In this document: piece after piece, positions 15,164-23,783 of the stretch
How the letters are laid out: the number at the start of each line of letters is the position of its first letter
Position numbering within the stretch: position 1 is the stretch's first letter
Assembly: GCA_934418055.1 (NCBI GenBank)
Contig: CAKRWX010000008.1
Location: 1 to 24,669, forward strand
Direction: 5' to 3'
DNA length: 24,669 bases
DNA from: an uncultured Lachnospiraceae bacterium
GTDB taxonomy: Bacteria; Bacillota; Clostridia; Lachnospirales; Lachnospiraceae
Program-made: the position numbers and the translations under genes
The notes under the pieces: generated by a model
The model's input: only the letters and a program-made list of their open reading frames with translations
Database searches by the model: none
What the model was told of the DNA's origin: nothing

Positions 15164-18100
15164 ATGTCAATATGGAGCAAACTCATAAGAAGTAAACAGA
15201 CAAAGAGTATGGGCAACGCCGTCGATGAAGAGGCAGCATCCGTGTCGCGTAATGCCCCAAACTATGCCATGGTGGATGTGGAAGTCGGCCTAAACGACCA
15301 TAAAATCCATGATATAGGAGCGCTCCGTCCAGACGGTGCCATCTATCATAATGCCTCCAAAAAGGAGCTGCTCGATTTTCTGCACAACACAGACTACGTC
15401 TGCGGGCACAACATTATCCATCACGATGCAAAATACCTGTTTGCTGACGGCGAATGCCGCTGGATACTGGTCGACACCCTGTATGTCTCGCCCTTGCTGT
15501 TTCCCGAACGCCCCTACCACAAACTGGTGAAAAACGACAAACTGATGAGCGAGCAACTGAACAATCCGGTGAACGACTGCGAAAAAGCCCAAACATTGTT
15601 ACTGAATGAGATAGAATGCTGGCGCTCACTGCCCGATGAAAAGCGCAAACTGTTTGCATCGTTGTTAAAAGGCAAGAAAGAGTTTGAAGGATTTCTCCAC
15701 ATGGTTGGCGCCGAATACATCCCTCAAGGACTGCCCGAACTGATAAAGCAGCAGTACGTAGGAAAAATCTGCCAGCACGCCGACCTCAACCAGCTCATCG
15801 AACAATATCCATGCGAATTGGCATACGCACTGGCGCTGATTGACACGACCGATTACCGCTCCGTCACTCCCGGATGGGTGCTTCACAACTATCCCGAAGT
15901 GGAACATGCCATAAGGCGGCTACGCCACACCCGCTGCAAGGAGGGTTGCGACTACTGTAACACACAACTGGACACACTCCACAACCTGAAAACCTTTTTC
16001 GGCTATGCGCAATTTCGGACCTACGAAGGCGAGCCACTACAAGAGCAGGCGGCACAAGCAGCGGTGGAAGGCAAATCGCTGTTGGCTATATTTCCCACCG
16101 GTGGCGGCAAGTCGCTCACGTTCCAACTGCCGGCGCTCATGGCTGGACATGCCGTGCATGGACTTACGGTGGTCATCTCGCCCTTGCAATCGCTCATGAA
16201 AGACCAGATAGACACCCTTTCCGACAAAGGCATCACGGATGCCGTAACCATCAACGGCATGTTAGACCCCATCACAAGGGCATTGTCCATACAAAGGGTG
16301 CATGACGGAGATGTCTCGCTGCTGTACATCTCCCCCGAAATGCTTCGCTCAAAAACCATCGAAAGCATATTGATGGAGCGCCACGTCGTGAGGTTTGTGA
16401 TAGACGAGGCGCATTGCTTTTCGTCGTGGGGACAGGACTTCAGAGTCGACTACCTCTACATAGGCCGATTCATCCGGGAATACCAGCAAAAGAAAAAATG
16501 CAAGAACCCGATACCTGTATCTTGTTTTACAGCTACGGCAAAACCGAAAGTCATACAGGATATATGCGATTACTTCAAACAGACCGTAGACTTAGACCTA
16601 GAGCTGTTCGCATCGAAAGCTTCACGAACAAACCTGCACTATTCGGTCATACATACCGATAGCGACCATGAAAAATATCTAAGACTAAGAGCCCTTATCG
16701 CTGAATCAGACTGCCCGACCATCATCTACGTGTCGCGTACAAAACGGACGAAAGAGCTGGCTGTCAAGCTGACCCGCGACGGCTACAAAGCCCTTCCGTT
16801 CAACGGAAAGATGGAATCCGAAGAAAAGACAGCCAACCAAGACGCCTTCATGAACGACCAAGTGCACATCATTGTAGCCACGTCGGCATTCGGCATGGGA
16901 GTCGACAAGAAAGACGTGGGGCTTGTGATACATTATGATATATCCGATTCGTTGGAGAACTATGTTCAAGAGGCAGGCAGAGCCGGACGCGACCCCAACC
17001 TCAGCGCACGCTGCTACGTGCTGTATAGCGACAACGATTTAGACAAGCATTTCATGCTGCTGAACCAGACAAAACTCAGCATCAGCGAGATACAGCAAGT
17101 GTGGAAAGCCATCAAAAACCTTACCAAGCAACGCATGAATATCAGTTGCTCCGCACTGGAGATTGCCCGGCAAGCTGGCTGGGACGATTCGGTGTCCGAC
17201 ATCGAAACCCGTGTACGAACAGCGTTGGCAGCACTCGAACAAAGCGGATACCTGGTTAGGGGGAACAATGTGCCGCACGTATATGCAACAGGCATCACGG
17301 TGAAAAACATGGACGAAGCCCGGCAACGCATATCCGCATCGCTGCTCTTCGGTAGCGACGAAATAGAAAAGGCTGTCAGAATCATCAAATCGCTGATTTC
17401 CCAAAAGCACATTGCCAAAGCCCAGGATTCGGAAGCGGAATCGCGCATCGATTACTTGGCGGACATATTGGGATTGAGCAAGAGGGAAGTGATATCCGTC
17501 GTAGAACGAATGCGGCAGGAAGGCATACTGGCAGACACCAAAGACATATCCGCCTATCTGCTGGATGCAGGCGACTCCGAACGGAAGTCGCAAACTCTCC
17601 TCGAACGTTTTGCCAGACTCGAACAATACATCCTCAACCACATCCCCGACGAGTCTTTGCGAATATCGTGCAAGCAACTAAACGAAAACGCTGCGAACGA
17701 CGGCATCAACTCATCCAAGGAAAAAGATATTCGGACGCTGCTGTATTTTCTCACCGTCAAAGGCTATACCCGCAAGAAAGAAGACGCGGCACATAACATG
17801 GAAATAACCCGTCAAACTGATTTGGAAACAACCATCAGACGTTTTGAGAAACGACTGGAAATTAGCCGCTTCGCCATCGAATGGCTATATAAGATTGCCG
17901 CAGAAACAGCACGAGAGGGTTCGTCTGGCACTGCCATCCAGTTCTCCGTAGTAGAACTTCTGAACCGGATAAAAGCAGGCAACCAATCTCTTTTCGGCAA
18001 TCTGGATGACATCCAGCTGGAAGACGTGGAAGAAGCACTCCTATACCTGTCGAAAATCGGTGCGCTCAAACTCGAAGGCGGCTTCTTGGTGCTTTACAAT

Positions 18101-20038
18101 GCCATGAACATCCAAAGAGTGAAAGATAATAAGTCGAGGTATAAGCAAGACGACTATCGGATGCTCAACGAATTTTACAAACAGAAAATCCAGCAGGTGC
18201 ATATCGTAGGCGAATACGCCAATCTGATGGTAAAAGACTACAATGCCGCCCTGAAATACGTTCAGGATTATTTCCAAATGGACTATCGGAAATTTATCGC
18301 AAAATATTTCAAAGGAGACCGCTTGAACGAAATACAGCGCAACCTGACACCTCAAAAATACAGCCAACTGTTCGGACAGCTTTCCAAACGACAAATGGAG
18401 ATTATTTCCGACAAAGACTCGCGCTGCATTGTAGTAGCCGCCGGCCCGGGAAGCGGGAAGACACGCGTACTGGTTCATAAACTCGCCTCACTGCTGTTGC
18501 TCGAAGATGTAAAACACGAACAACTCTTGATGCTGACATTCTCAAGGGCAGCGGCCACGGAGTTCAAGCAGCGACTTATGGAACTGATTGGCAATGCAGC
18601 CCATTTTGTGGAAATAAAGACATTTCACTCTTATTGTTTCGACCTGCTGGGACGAATAGGCAATTTGGAAGATGCCAAGAATATCGTCGAAAAAGCAGCC
18701 GAAATGATAAGCCAAGGAGAGGTGGAGCCAAACAAGATCGGCAAGACCGTGTTGGTGATAGACGAAGCTCAAGATATGGGAGTAGATGAATATAACTTGG
18801 TAAAGGCTCTGATGAACAACAACGAGGAAATGCGTGTGATAGCCGTAGGAGATGACGACCAAAACATCTACGAGTTTCGTGGCTCCGATTCCAGCAACAT
18901 GTATCGACTGACGCAAGAAAGCGGAAGCAAATTCATCGAAATGACCGAGAACTACCGCAGCGCTCAACATACGGTAAGCTTTGCCAACGGATTCCTGAAA
19001 GCGATCGATAAAAGAATGAAAAGCACACCCATCACCTCGATGCGGGAAGAAGCGGGCCGGGTGGAAGTGACACACTACCAATCTAAGTATATGTACCAGC
19101 CGCTTGTCGACTGCCTGATCCGACATAAGGAGAAAGGCACTTCGTGTGTGCTCACCCAGACAAACGAGGAAGCTGTCATCCTGATGGCGCTCTTGCGAAA
19201 ACAGGGCATCAACAGCAAACTGATTCAGTCGATGGATGGGCTACGCTTTTGGAATATGGCCGAAATGAGGTATTTCCTGCGATATATAGACATGCGGATA
19301 AGCTCTCCCCTGATTCCGGAAGACTTGTGGGAAGAAGCCAAACGAGCGACAATGATTACTTATGAAAGGAGTTCGAGCTTGGTGTATGTGAAACGTTGCG
19401 TGAAGCAATTCGAACAAACCAATCAAGCCAAATACTTCTGCGACTTCAAAGAGTTCGTGTTCGAATCATCCGTAGAAGATTTCTGCGATTTAGACAAAGC
19501 CGACGTTGTAGTCTCAACCATTCATAAAGCCAAAGGCCGAGAGTTCGACGATGTATATATGCTCATCTCCGACAACTATTCAAAAGACGCCCGTCAGATG
19601 CGCCGCTACTACGTGGGTATGACCCGCGCCAAGAACCGGCTGTTTATACACACGAACGGCAATTGTTTTAATCATCTGAGTGCTGACCAACATTTCACCG
19701 ACCCGCAACCGTATGCCATGCCCGGAGAAATCATCCTTCAGCTCTCCCACAAAGATGTCTACTTAGATTTCTTCAAAGAGCGGAAACGCGAAATTTTGGC
19801 ATTAAGAGGCGGAGATTCGCTGACGTACAGCGATTTCTTCTTATTCGCCCCATCAACCCATACCCCCGTAGCGAAGTTGTCGCAAAAGATGCAAGCCACA
19901 TTGTCGGAATGGGAAGCAAGGAACTACCGGGTGAAGTCCGCTTCCGTACGGTTCGTCGTGGCATGGAAACCGAAAGATGCACCGAAAGACGAATCGGAAA
20001 CGGCTGTTCTGTTGGCAGATTTGGTGCTTTCTTTGTAA
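15164..20038 (+). CDS. Giant exonuclease-RecQ-UvrD fusion helicase
   Basis: One uninterrupted 1624-residue protein combines three nucleic-acid enzymes. Residues ~34-150 are a DEDDh-type 3'-5' exonuclease: Asp38/Glu40 in VDVEVG, Asp88 in GHNIIHHDAKYL, and His119 with Asp138 (YHKLVKND ... NPVNDCEKA). A Cys cluster (C258, C262, C265) follows. Residues ~285-720 are a RecQ helicase: PTGGGKS (311-317), DEAH (414-417), FTATA, QEAGRAGRD (602-610), then a winged-helix-like region. From ~1075 a UvrD/PcrA-type helicase begins: GPGSGKT (1094-1100), DEAQD (1200-1204), GDDDQNIYEFRGS, TIHKAKGREFDDV, YVGMTRAKNRL (~1483). All motor motifs look intact. The start at 15164 follows an aggat sequence. It stands alone, without partner genes. 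A role in DNA repair or in defence against foreign DNA is plausible; neither is shown. Confidence 0.93.
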   Translation: MSIWSKLIRSKQTKSMGNAVDEEAASVSRNAPNYAMVDVEVGLNDHKIHDIGALRPDGAIYHNASKKELLDFLHNTDYVCGHNIIHHDAKYLFADGECRWILVDTLYVSPLLFPERPYHKLVKNDKLMSEQLNNPVNDCEKAQTLLLNEIECWRSLPDEKRKLFASLLKGKKEFEGFLHMVGAEYIPQGLPELIKQQYVGKICQHADLNQLIEQYPCELAYALALIDTTDYRSVTPGWVLHNYPEVEHAIRRLRHTRCKEGCDYCNTQLDTLHNLKTFFGYAQFRTYEGEPLQEQAAQAAVEGKSLLAIFPTGGGKSLTFQLPALMAGHAVHGLTVVISPLQSLMKDQIDTLSDKGITDAVTINGMLDPITRALSIQRVHDGDVSLLYISPEMLRSKTIESILMERHVVRFVIDEAHCFSSWGQDFRVDYLYIGRFIREYQQKKKCKNPIPVSCFTATAKPKVIQDICDYFKQTVDLDLELFASKASRTNLHYSVIHTDSDHEKYLRLRALIAESDCPTIIYVSRTKRTKELAVKLTRDGYKALPFNGKMESEEKTANQDAFMNDQVHIIVATSAFGMGVDKKDVGLVIHYDISDSLENYVQEAGRAGRDPNLSARCYVLYSDNDLDKHFMLLNQTKLSISEIQQVWKAIKNLTKQRMNISCSALEIARQAGWDDSVSDIETRVRTALAALEQSGYLVRGNNVPHVYATGITVKNMDEARQRISASLLFGSDEIEKAVRIIKSLISQKHIAKAQDSEAESRIDYLADILGLSKREVISVVERMRQEGILADTKDISAYLLDAGDSERKSQTLLERFARLEQYILNHIPDESLRISCKQLNENAANDGINSSKEKDIRTLLYFLTVKGYTRKKEDAAHNMEITRQTDLETTIRRFEKRLEISRFAIEWLYKIAAETAREGSSGTAIQFSVVELLNRIKAGNQSLFGNLDDIQLEDVEEALLYLSKIGALKLEGGFLVLYNAMNIQRVKDNKSRYKQDDYRMLNEFYKQKIQQVHIVGEYANLMVKDYNAALKYVQDYFQMDYRKFIAKYFKGDRLNEIQRNLTPQKYSQLFGQLSKRQMEIISDKDSRCIVVAAGPGSGKTRVLVHKLASLLLLEDVKHEQLLMLTFSRAAATEFKQRLMELIGNAAHFVEIKTFHSYCFDLLGRIGNLEDAKNIVEKAAEMISQGEVEPNKIGKTVLVIDEAQDMGVDEYNLVKALMNNNEEMRVIAVGDDDQNIYEFRGSDSSNMYRLTQESGSKFIEMTENYRSAQHTVSFANGFLKAIDKRMKSTPITSMREEAGRVEVTHYQSKYMYQPLVDCLIRHKEKGTSCVLTQTNEEAVILMALLRKQGINSKLIQSMDGLRFWNMAEMRYFLRYIDMRISSPLIPEDLWEEAKRATMITYERSSSLVYVKRCVKQFEQTNQAKYFCDFKEFVFESSVEDFCDLDKADVVVSTIHKAKGREFDDVYMLISDNYSKDARQMRRYYVGMTRAKNRLFIHTNGNCFNHLSADQHFTDPQPYAMPGEIILQLSHKDVYLDFFKERKREILALRGGDSLTYSDFFLFAPSTHTPVAKLSQKMQATLSEWEARNYRVKSASVRFVVAWKPKDAPKDESETAVLLADLVLSL

Positions 20039-20218
20039 GCCAAAACGTTTGAAACGTCATCATTGCCCTTTTGAAAAGAATTAAAATAGTATACGAATAA
20101 CACAAACGCAAAGGTTGCTGCCATGACCCAATGAAGTGAAAATTTTCATGTCTTTTAGATTAAACATAAAGCCGGTTATCCGTGGAAATTATGTGTAACA
20201 ACTAAATAAATAAACGAC

Positions 20219-21880
20219 ATGAAAAAAGTACTAATTTTAGCGTGTGCGGCGCTGACAGCCTGCACGAACGACATCGACCTCGGCCCGAACAAGGAGCAGG
20301 TCGAGACCCTGAGCAACGCCATCGGCTTCCAGATGGCCAAGAAGAATATGACCACTACCAAGGCCGCCCAAACCTTGCAATCCCAAGGCCACTACAACTT
20401 TGGTGTGTGGGGATATAAGAGTTCTGATGCTGACCATGCAATCATGGCTAACTATCTGGTAGGTTTTGGAGATGCTATCAACGGCTACAAGATGAATGCT
20501 TCTACGCAGACCACATGGGGCGATGCGACAGCAAGTGCAGCAAACGGCAAATCTCAGTGGGCGTATGAGAACCTGGGTTCATCGGATTATACGTATGATG
20601 GTTCAGAGGGGTATTATAAGAATGATCAGACACCGTATATGTCAAACATTGCTAACCAGTATCTCCGCTATTGGGACTTGTCTGCTGCAACAACCAACTT
20701 CTATGCGTATGCTCCGTATGTGAATAAAACCGCAACTTCCACGGAGGTCTCCTTTGTTAATAACACTAAGACCATGACCTTCCCCGATGGCTCTATCGAA
20801 GCAGGGTACAAACCTACCGACAATGAGTATATGTGTACGGCAAAACAGGTGAAATCTGAGGATTATGGCAAGGATGTGTCTTTGGTATTCAAACGCCTGA
20901 ATTCAAAGATTAACATCAAGTTCTACGAAGACATCGCAGGTTATAATGTGCAGATCTTGGATTTAAGCAACGCTTACAAGGGTGTTTATGCAAAACCCGC
21001 CAAGAGAACTGGAACTGCCGCCCCATATACCTATTCTGAAGGTAAGTTGATGACTAAAACGGGTGTGACAATCACTTTTGATGAAACAACTCTTGATGCC
21101 ACTCCCAGCGATTGGAAAACAACGGCAATTAATCAATCAGATAAATGTTTAACATTCGCAGCTCCTACAGCGAATCCGATTGGAACAACATCGGGTACTG
21201 CATCTGAATCTCCCACTACCTATTATGCGATTCCGAAGAATGAGTTCGCGTTTGCAGCGGGAACTGACGCTGATTTGAAAGATGTTGGTTTCACCTTCCA
21301 CGTTACCTATAAGTTGATATCTGATACAGACGAGAAGATAACGGTTAATGATGCTACAGTGTTCGTCCCTGCTGATAAGTGCAAATGGGAGTGCAATAAG
21401 GCATACACCTACATCTTCAAGATTACGAAGAACAGCAATGGTTCAACAGACCCGAGCAAACCAATCAATCCTGATAATCCAACACCCGATACCGATAAGG
21501 CTCTCTATCCTATCGTGTTCGATGGCTGTACGGTTGCGGACTACGAAACTGGAGCTACTACAGAGCATGAAATCACAGACGGTACATTTAACTATTACCT
21601 GACATTGAGCGCATCTACTCTTAGCAAGGGTGCGAGCACTCCTACTTCAATTACAGTCAATGCGTACAAAACACATGGAACAACTGATACATTCGCAACA
21701 TCAGGCGAATTGAAGATCTTTGACAGCTCTAATATTGAAAAGACAACTGACTTCACGATTACAACCTCAACAAGTGTAGCTCCTACGATTTCAACGGCTA
21801 CTGCGGTTAATGATACCTATACGTTGAGATACACCAGCGGTACTAAGGTGTTGGAAGCCAAGTTTAGGGTAACCGATTAA
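20219..21880 (+). CDS. Fimbrillin-family (Mfa/FimA-like) lipoprotein
   Basis: The 553-residue protein starts with a short lipoprotein signal peptide (MKKVLILACAALTAC) and lipobox LTAC, with the acylated cysteine at 15, then TNDIDLG. The first ~400 residues read like an Mfa-like fimbrillin: FGVWGYKSS near residue 61, YLRYWDLSAATTNFYAYAP, and LVFKRLNSKINIKFYEDI. A proline-rich linker (DPSKPINPDNPTPDTDKALY) leads to a Ser/Thr-rich beta domain at the C-terminus (~430-553). Such proteins are exported, anchored as lipoproteins and built into pili or surface adhesins after Rgp-like cleavage. No Mfa anchor or tip gene lies beside it. The first ~180 bases are GC-rich and the rest much less so. A strong terminator follows. 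Confidence 0.85.
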   Translation: MKKVLILACAALTACTNDIDLGPNKEQVETLSNAIGFQMAKKNMTTTKAAQTLQSQGHYNFGVWGYKSSDADHAIMANYLVGFGDAINGYKMNASTQTTWGDATASAANGKSQWAYENLGSSDYTYDGSEGYYKNDQTPYMSNIANQYLRYWDLSAATTNFYAYAPYVNKTATSTEVSFVNNTKTMTFPDGSIEAGYKPTDNEYMCTAKQVKSEDYGKDVSLVFKRLNSKINIKFYEDIAGYNVQILDLSNAYKGVYAKPAKRTGTAAPYTYSEGKLMTKTGVTITFDETTLDATPSDWKTTAINQSDKCLTFAAPTANPIGTTSGTASESPTTYYAIPKNEFAFAAGTDADLKDVGFTFHVTYKLISDTDEKITVNDATVFVPADKCKWECNKAYTYIFKITKNSNGSTDPSKPINPDNPTPDTDKALYPIVFDGCTVADYETGATTEHEITDGTFNYYLTLSASTLSKGASTPTSITVNAYKTHGTTDTFATSGELKIFDSSNIEKTTDFTITTSTSVAPTISTATAVNDTYTLRYTSGTKVLEAKFRVTD

Positions 21881-21932
21881 ACGAGAAAGTATCTCTCCGA
21901 ACATAATAGTTCGGTTGAGATAACCGATAGCA

Positions 21933-21975
21933 AAGGCCCCGCAAGGAAGGATAACCCTTTCCCTGCGGGGCTTTT
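21933..21975 (+). terminator. Strong intrinsic terminator after the fimbrillin gene
   Basis: A long stem (aaaggccccgca ... tgcggggctttt) with a few mismatches near the loop is followed by T residues on the plus strand; the left flank has A residues, so it could also act leftward. It is about 50 bp after the fimbrillin stop. Confidence 0.88.
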
Positions 21976-22056
21976 AGCATGAAAAAAGACTGTTTTCACC
22001 GCTTGAGAAAGGCTTCCAAGCCGCAAGCTTGTGAGTTGCCAAGTCACCTGACTTCG

Positions 22057-22239
22057 TCATTGCGTCACCCGAAAATCCTCTTCAAATAGTTTTTCTATTT
22101 TCTGTTGCCTTGCCATCAGCATGGTTTGTGTATGAACATCCTTGTTCAGAGTGGACTTTGCCCATGCAACCTGTGCCAATAGGGAAGTCTGCTTACAAAA
22201 AGTACACCCTTTCTCAGTATCACTTTTAGTTTTGTTCAT
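22057..22239 (-). CDS. Small 60-residue hypothetical protein coupled to the DUF1016 gene
   Basis: Its ATG overlaps the stop of the upstream DUF1016 gene (ATGA, 22239-22236), the pattern of translational coupling. The product has a CTFCK pair near the N-terminus and a helical, charged C-terminus (MLMARQQKIEKLFEEDF). It resembles no named family that I recognise. A coincidental frame is possible at this length, but the exact ATGA overlap argues for a real second gene. It may be an accessory or control protein for the nuclease; that is inference. Confidence 0.5.
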   Translation of the reverse strand: MNKTKSDTEKGCTFCKQTSLLAQVAWAKSTLNKDVHTQTMLMARQQKIEKLFEEDFRVTQ

Positions 22240-23288
22240 TGCCTGTCAGATTCCAACTCTTTCTCAATTTCTTCAATAGTAGGCAAACTTCCTCGGAAAT
22301 CTTTAGGCAAGGCTTGTCCTAATTCATAATCGGAAATTCCAATAGGCTTCTGAATATCACGCAAGGCATATTCTGCCTTGATACGGTCTTTACTCTTGCA
22401 AAGCAACAGTCCGATAGTCCGGTTGTCTCCCTCTCGGCAAAGAATATCATCTACGGCAGAGCAGTAGAAATTCAGTTTGCCGATATACTCCGGAATAAAC
22501 TCCGTATCTTTTAACTCAATTACCAGGTAACGATGCAGAAATGCATTGTACATCAGTATGTCAATATAATAATCATCACCTGACACCTCTATGTGATACT
22601 GCCGTCCCATGAAAGCAAATCCCGCCCCCATTTCTACAAGGAATTTCTCCACATGTTTTACCAAACCGATTTCCACGTCACGCTCATTGTATTGCTCTGT
22701 GAAAGTCAGCATATCGAATATATATGGGTCTTTGAGCATTGATTTCACATCATTTGCTTCCGGAACAGGCAGGGTTTCTGTGAAATTGTTAGCCAATGCC
22801 CCATGCTTGCCATAATCATCAAGTTTGATGGCTTCTTGCAGATAGCGTGTCGTCCAGTGATTGGTAATGCTCTGTACCATATACCAATAGCGTGCACGAA
22901 TATCTTTGACCTGCTTTATCAATACAAGATTGTGCGTCCAATCCAAATGCTTGATAGGGAGGGTGAAATTATATTCATCCAATTGCGAAATCACTGATTT
23001 CGCAATTGGAGAAACTGCCCTTTTTATCATCGTAAGTTCCTGATTATACTCATTGAAAAACTGCACCATATATTGCATGTTACGTACAGTAAATCCTTTT
23101 ATTTCGGAATAATCGTTCTTCAAGTCCGCTGCCAGCCGTTGCAAGGTTTTCTTGCCCCAACCGTCTGCATCCCGACTTTGCTGCAACATGCCGCCAATAT
23201 CCCAATACATCCTGAGCATTTCTTCATTGGCAGCATAAATCGCCCTTTGCTGGGCTATCAGTACCCGTTGCTTGATTTTGCGAAGCAA
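22236..23288 (-). CDS. DUF1016 (YhcG-type) PDDEXK nuclease-domain protein
   Basis: The 350-residue product matches DUF1016 proteins: the N-terminal helical DNA-binding-like part (AIYAANEEMLRMYWDIGGML, then GFTVRNMQYMVQFF), the linker LDWTHNLVLIKQVKD, and a C-terminal PDDEXK nuclease fold with Asp243 (YYIDILMY) and Glu258-x-Lys260 (VIELKDTEF). Family members are found near type I restriction systems and in mobile regions, and are thought to act on DNA. Here no hsdR, hsdM or hsdS gene is nearby. The start is a TTG at 23288; an in-frame TAG lies ten codons upstream, so the usual first few residues are missing or altered. A 31-base perfect palindrome lies in the coding sequence at 22979-23009. 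Lower GC than the core genes suggests transfer. Confidence 0.85.
   Translation of the reverse strand: MLRKIKQRVLIAQQRAIYAANEEMLRMYWDIGGMLQQSRDADGWGKKTLQRLAADLKNDYSEIKGFTVRNMQYMVQFFNEYNQELTMIKRAVSPIAKSVISQLDEYNFTLPIKHLDWTHNLVLIKQVKDIRARYWYMVQSITNHWTTRYLQEAIKLDDYGKHGALANNFTETLPVPEANDVKSMLKDPYIFDMLTFTEQYNERDVEIGLVKHVEKFLVEMGAGFAFMGRQYHIEVSGDDYYIDILMYNAFLHRYLVIELKDTEFIPEYIGKLNFYCSAVDDILCREGDNRTIGLLLCKSKDRIKAEYALRDIQKPIGISDYELGQALPKDFRGSLPTIEEIEKELESDRQ
22979..23009. repeat. 31-base perfect palindrome inside the DUF1016 gene
   Basis: Arms 22979-22993 (ccaattgcgaaatca) and 22995-23009 (tgatttcgcaattgg) are exact reverse complements around one base. It encodes the SPIAKSVISQLDEY stretch. Confidence 0.9.
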
Positions 23289-23373
23289 TGTCTCCGAGGT
23301 TACTCCGAGGTTGCTCTAATCAAGCTCTAACCCGCGATTAGAGAAACATTCGGTTTTTTATTTTTTTATTTAC

Positions 23374-23395
23374 TTTACAGTAACCTTATTGTAAA
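23374..23395. promoter_or_regulatory. Operator-like inverted repeat upstream of DUF1016
   Basis: tttacagtaa (23374-23383) and ttattgtaaa (23386-23395) are inverted repeats with one mismatch and a 2-bp spacer, extended by flanking A/T-rich complementarity. The size and symmetry suit binding by a dimeric regulator. It lies about 85 bp upstream of the DUF1016 start. Confidence 0.4.
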
Positions 23396-23435
23396 AAATA
23401 AATGGTTTTGGAAGTTGCCCAGCTATCAGATATGG

Positions 23436-23491
23436 AATTTATTATTTATTCCAATGCGTATATATATATACGCATGGATAAAGAATAAATT
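23436..23491. repeat. Long AT-rich imperfect palindrome
   Basis: aatttatt at 23436 pairs with aataaatt ending at 23491, through a stem of roughly 27 bp with a few mismatches; the centre is the alternating tract gcgtatatatatatacgc. It could form a cruciform or a long RNA hairpin. There is no T run to make it a classical terminator. Confidence 0.7.
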
Positions 23492-23539
23492 AAATATGCT
23501 CACGTTTTCGAGATACAAATAAGGTTTGTGTAAATATTT

Positions 23540-23783
23540 CGATGTCCGTTGCACCAAAAATTTACGATATCTGTTGCTCAGAAATCCACGATGTCCGTTG
23601 CACTAAATCACGCTGTCTGTTCTTCGAAAAAAAGTACGTTGTCCGTTGCTCTAAATTGCGTCGCCCATTGCTCCAAAATTCGTTGCCCGTTGCTCTAAAT
23701 TTTGTTGCCCGTCGTTATAAATTTCGTTGCCCGTGGTTTTTCACGCCGTTGCCCGTGAAAATTTACGCCGACGGCCGCGTTTA
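23540..23783 (-). repeat. Degenerate tandem array of ~22-bp repeats
   Basis: About 11 units of 18-26 bp (commonly 22) follow each other, each built on cgttgcccgttgctctaaatt or a variant. Unit starts on the plus strand are near 23540, 23565, 23589, 23611, 23637, 23659, 23681, 23704, 23725, 23744 and 23766. The right-hand unit carries the distinctive head CGGCCGTCGGC when read on the minus strand, as in the fhs leader copy at 3779-3829. Units differ at many positions, so this is an old or slowly diverging array. Confidence 0.8.

Noticed and set aside
22236..23288. Type I restriction system around the DUF1016 gene
   Set aside because: No HsdR, HsdM or HsdS sequence is present in the window, and the 60-residue ORF is not convincingly an HsdS fragment.
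23540..23783. Regularly spaced repeats as a CRISPR array
   Set aside because: Units follow one another without unique spacers, vary in length and sequence, and no cas gene is nearby.
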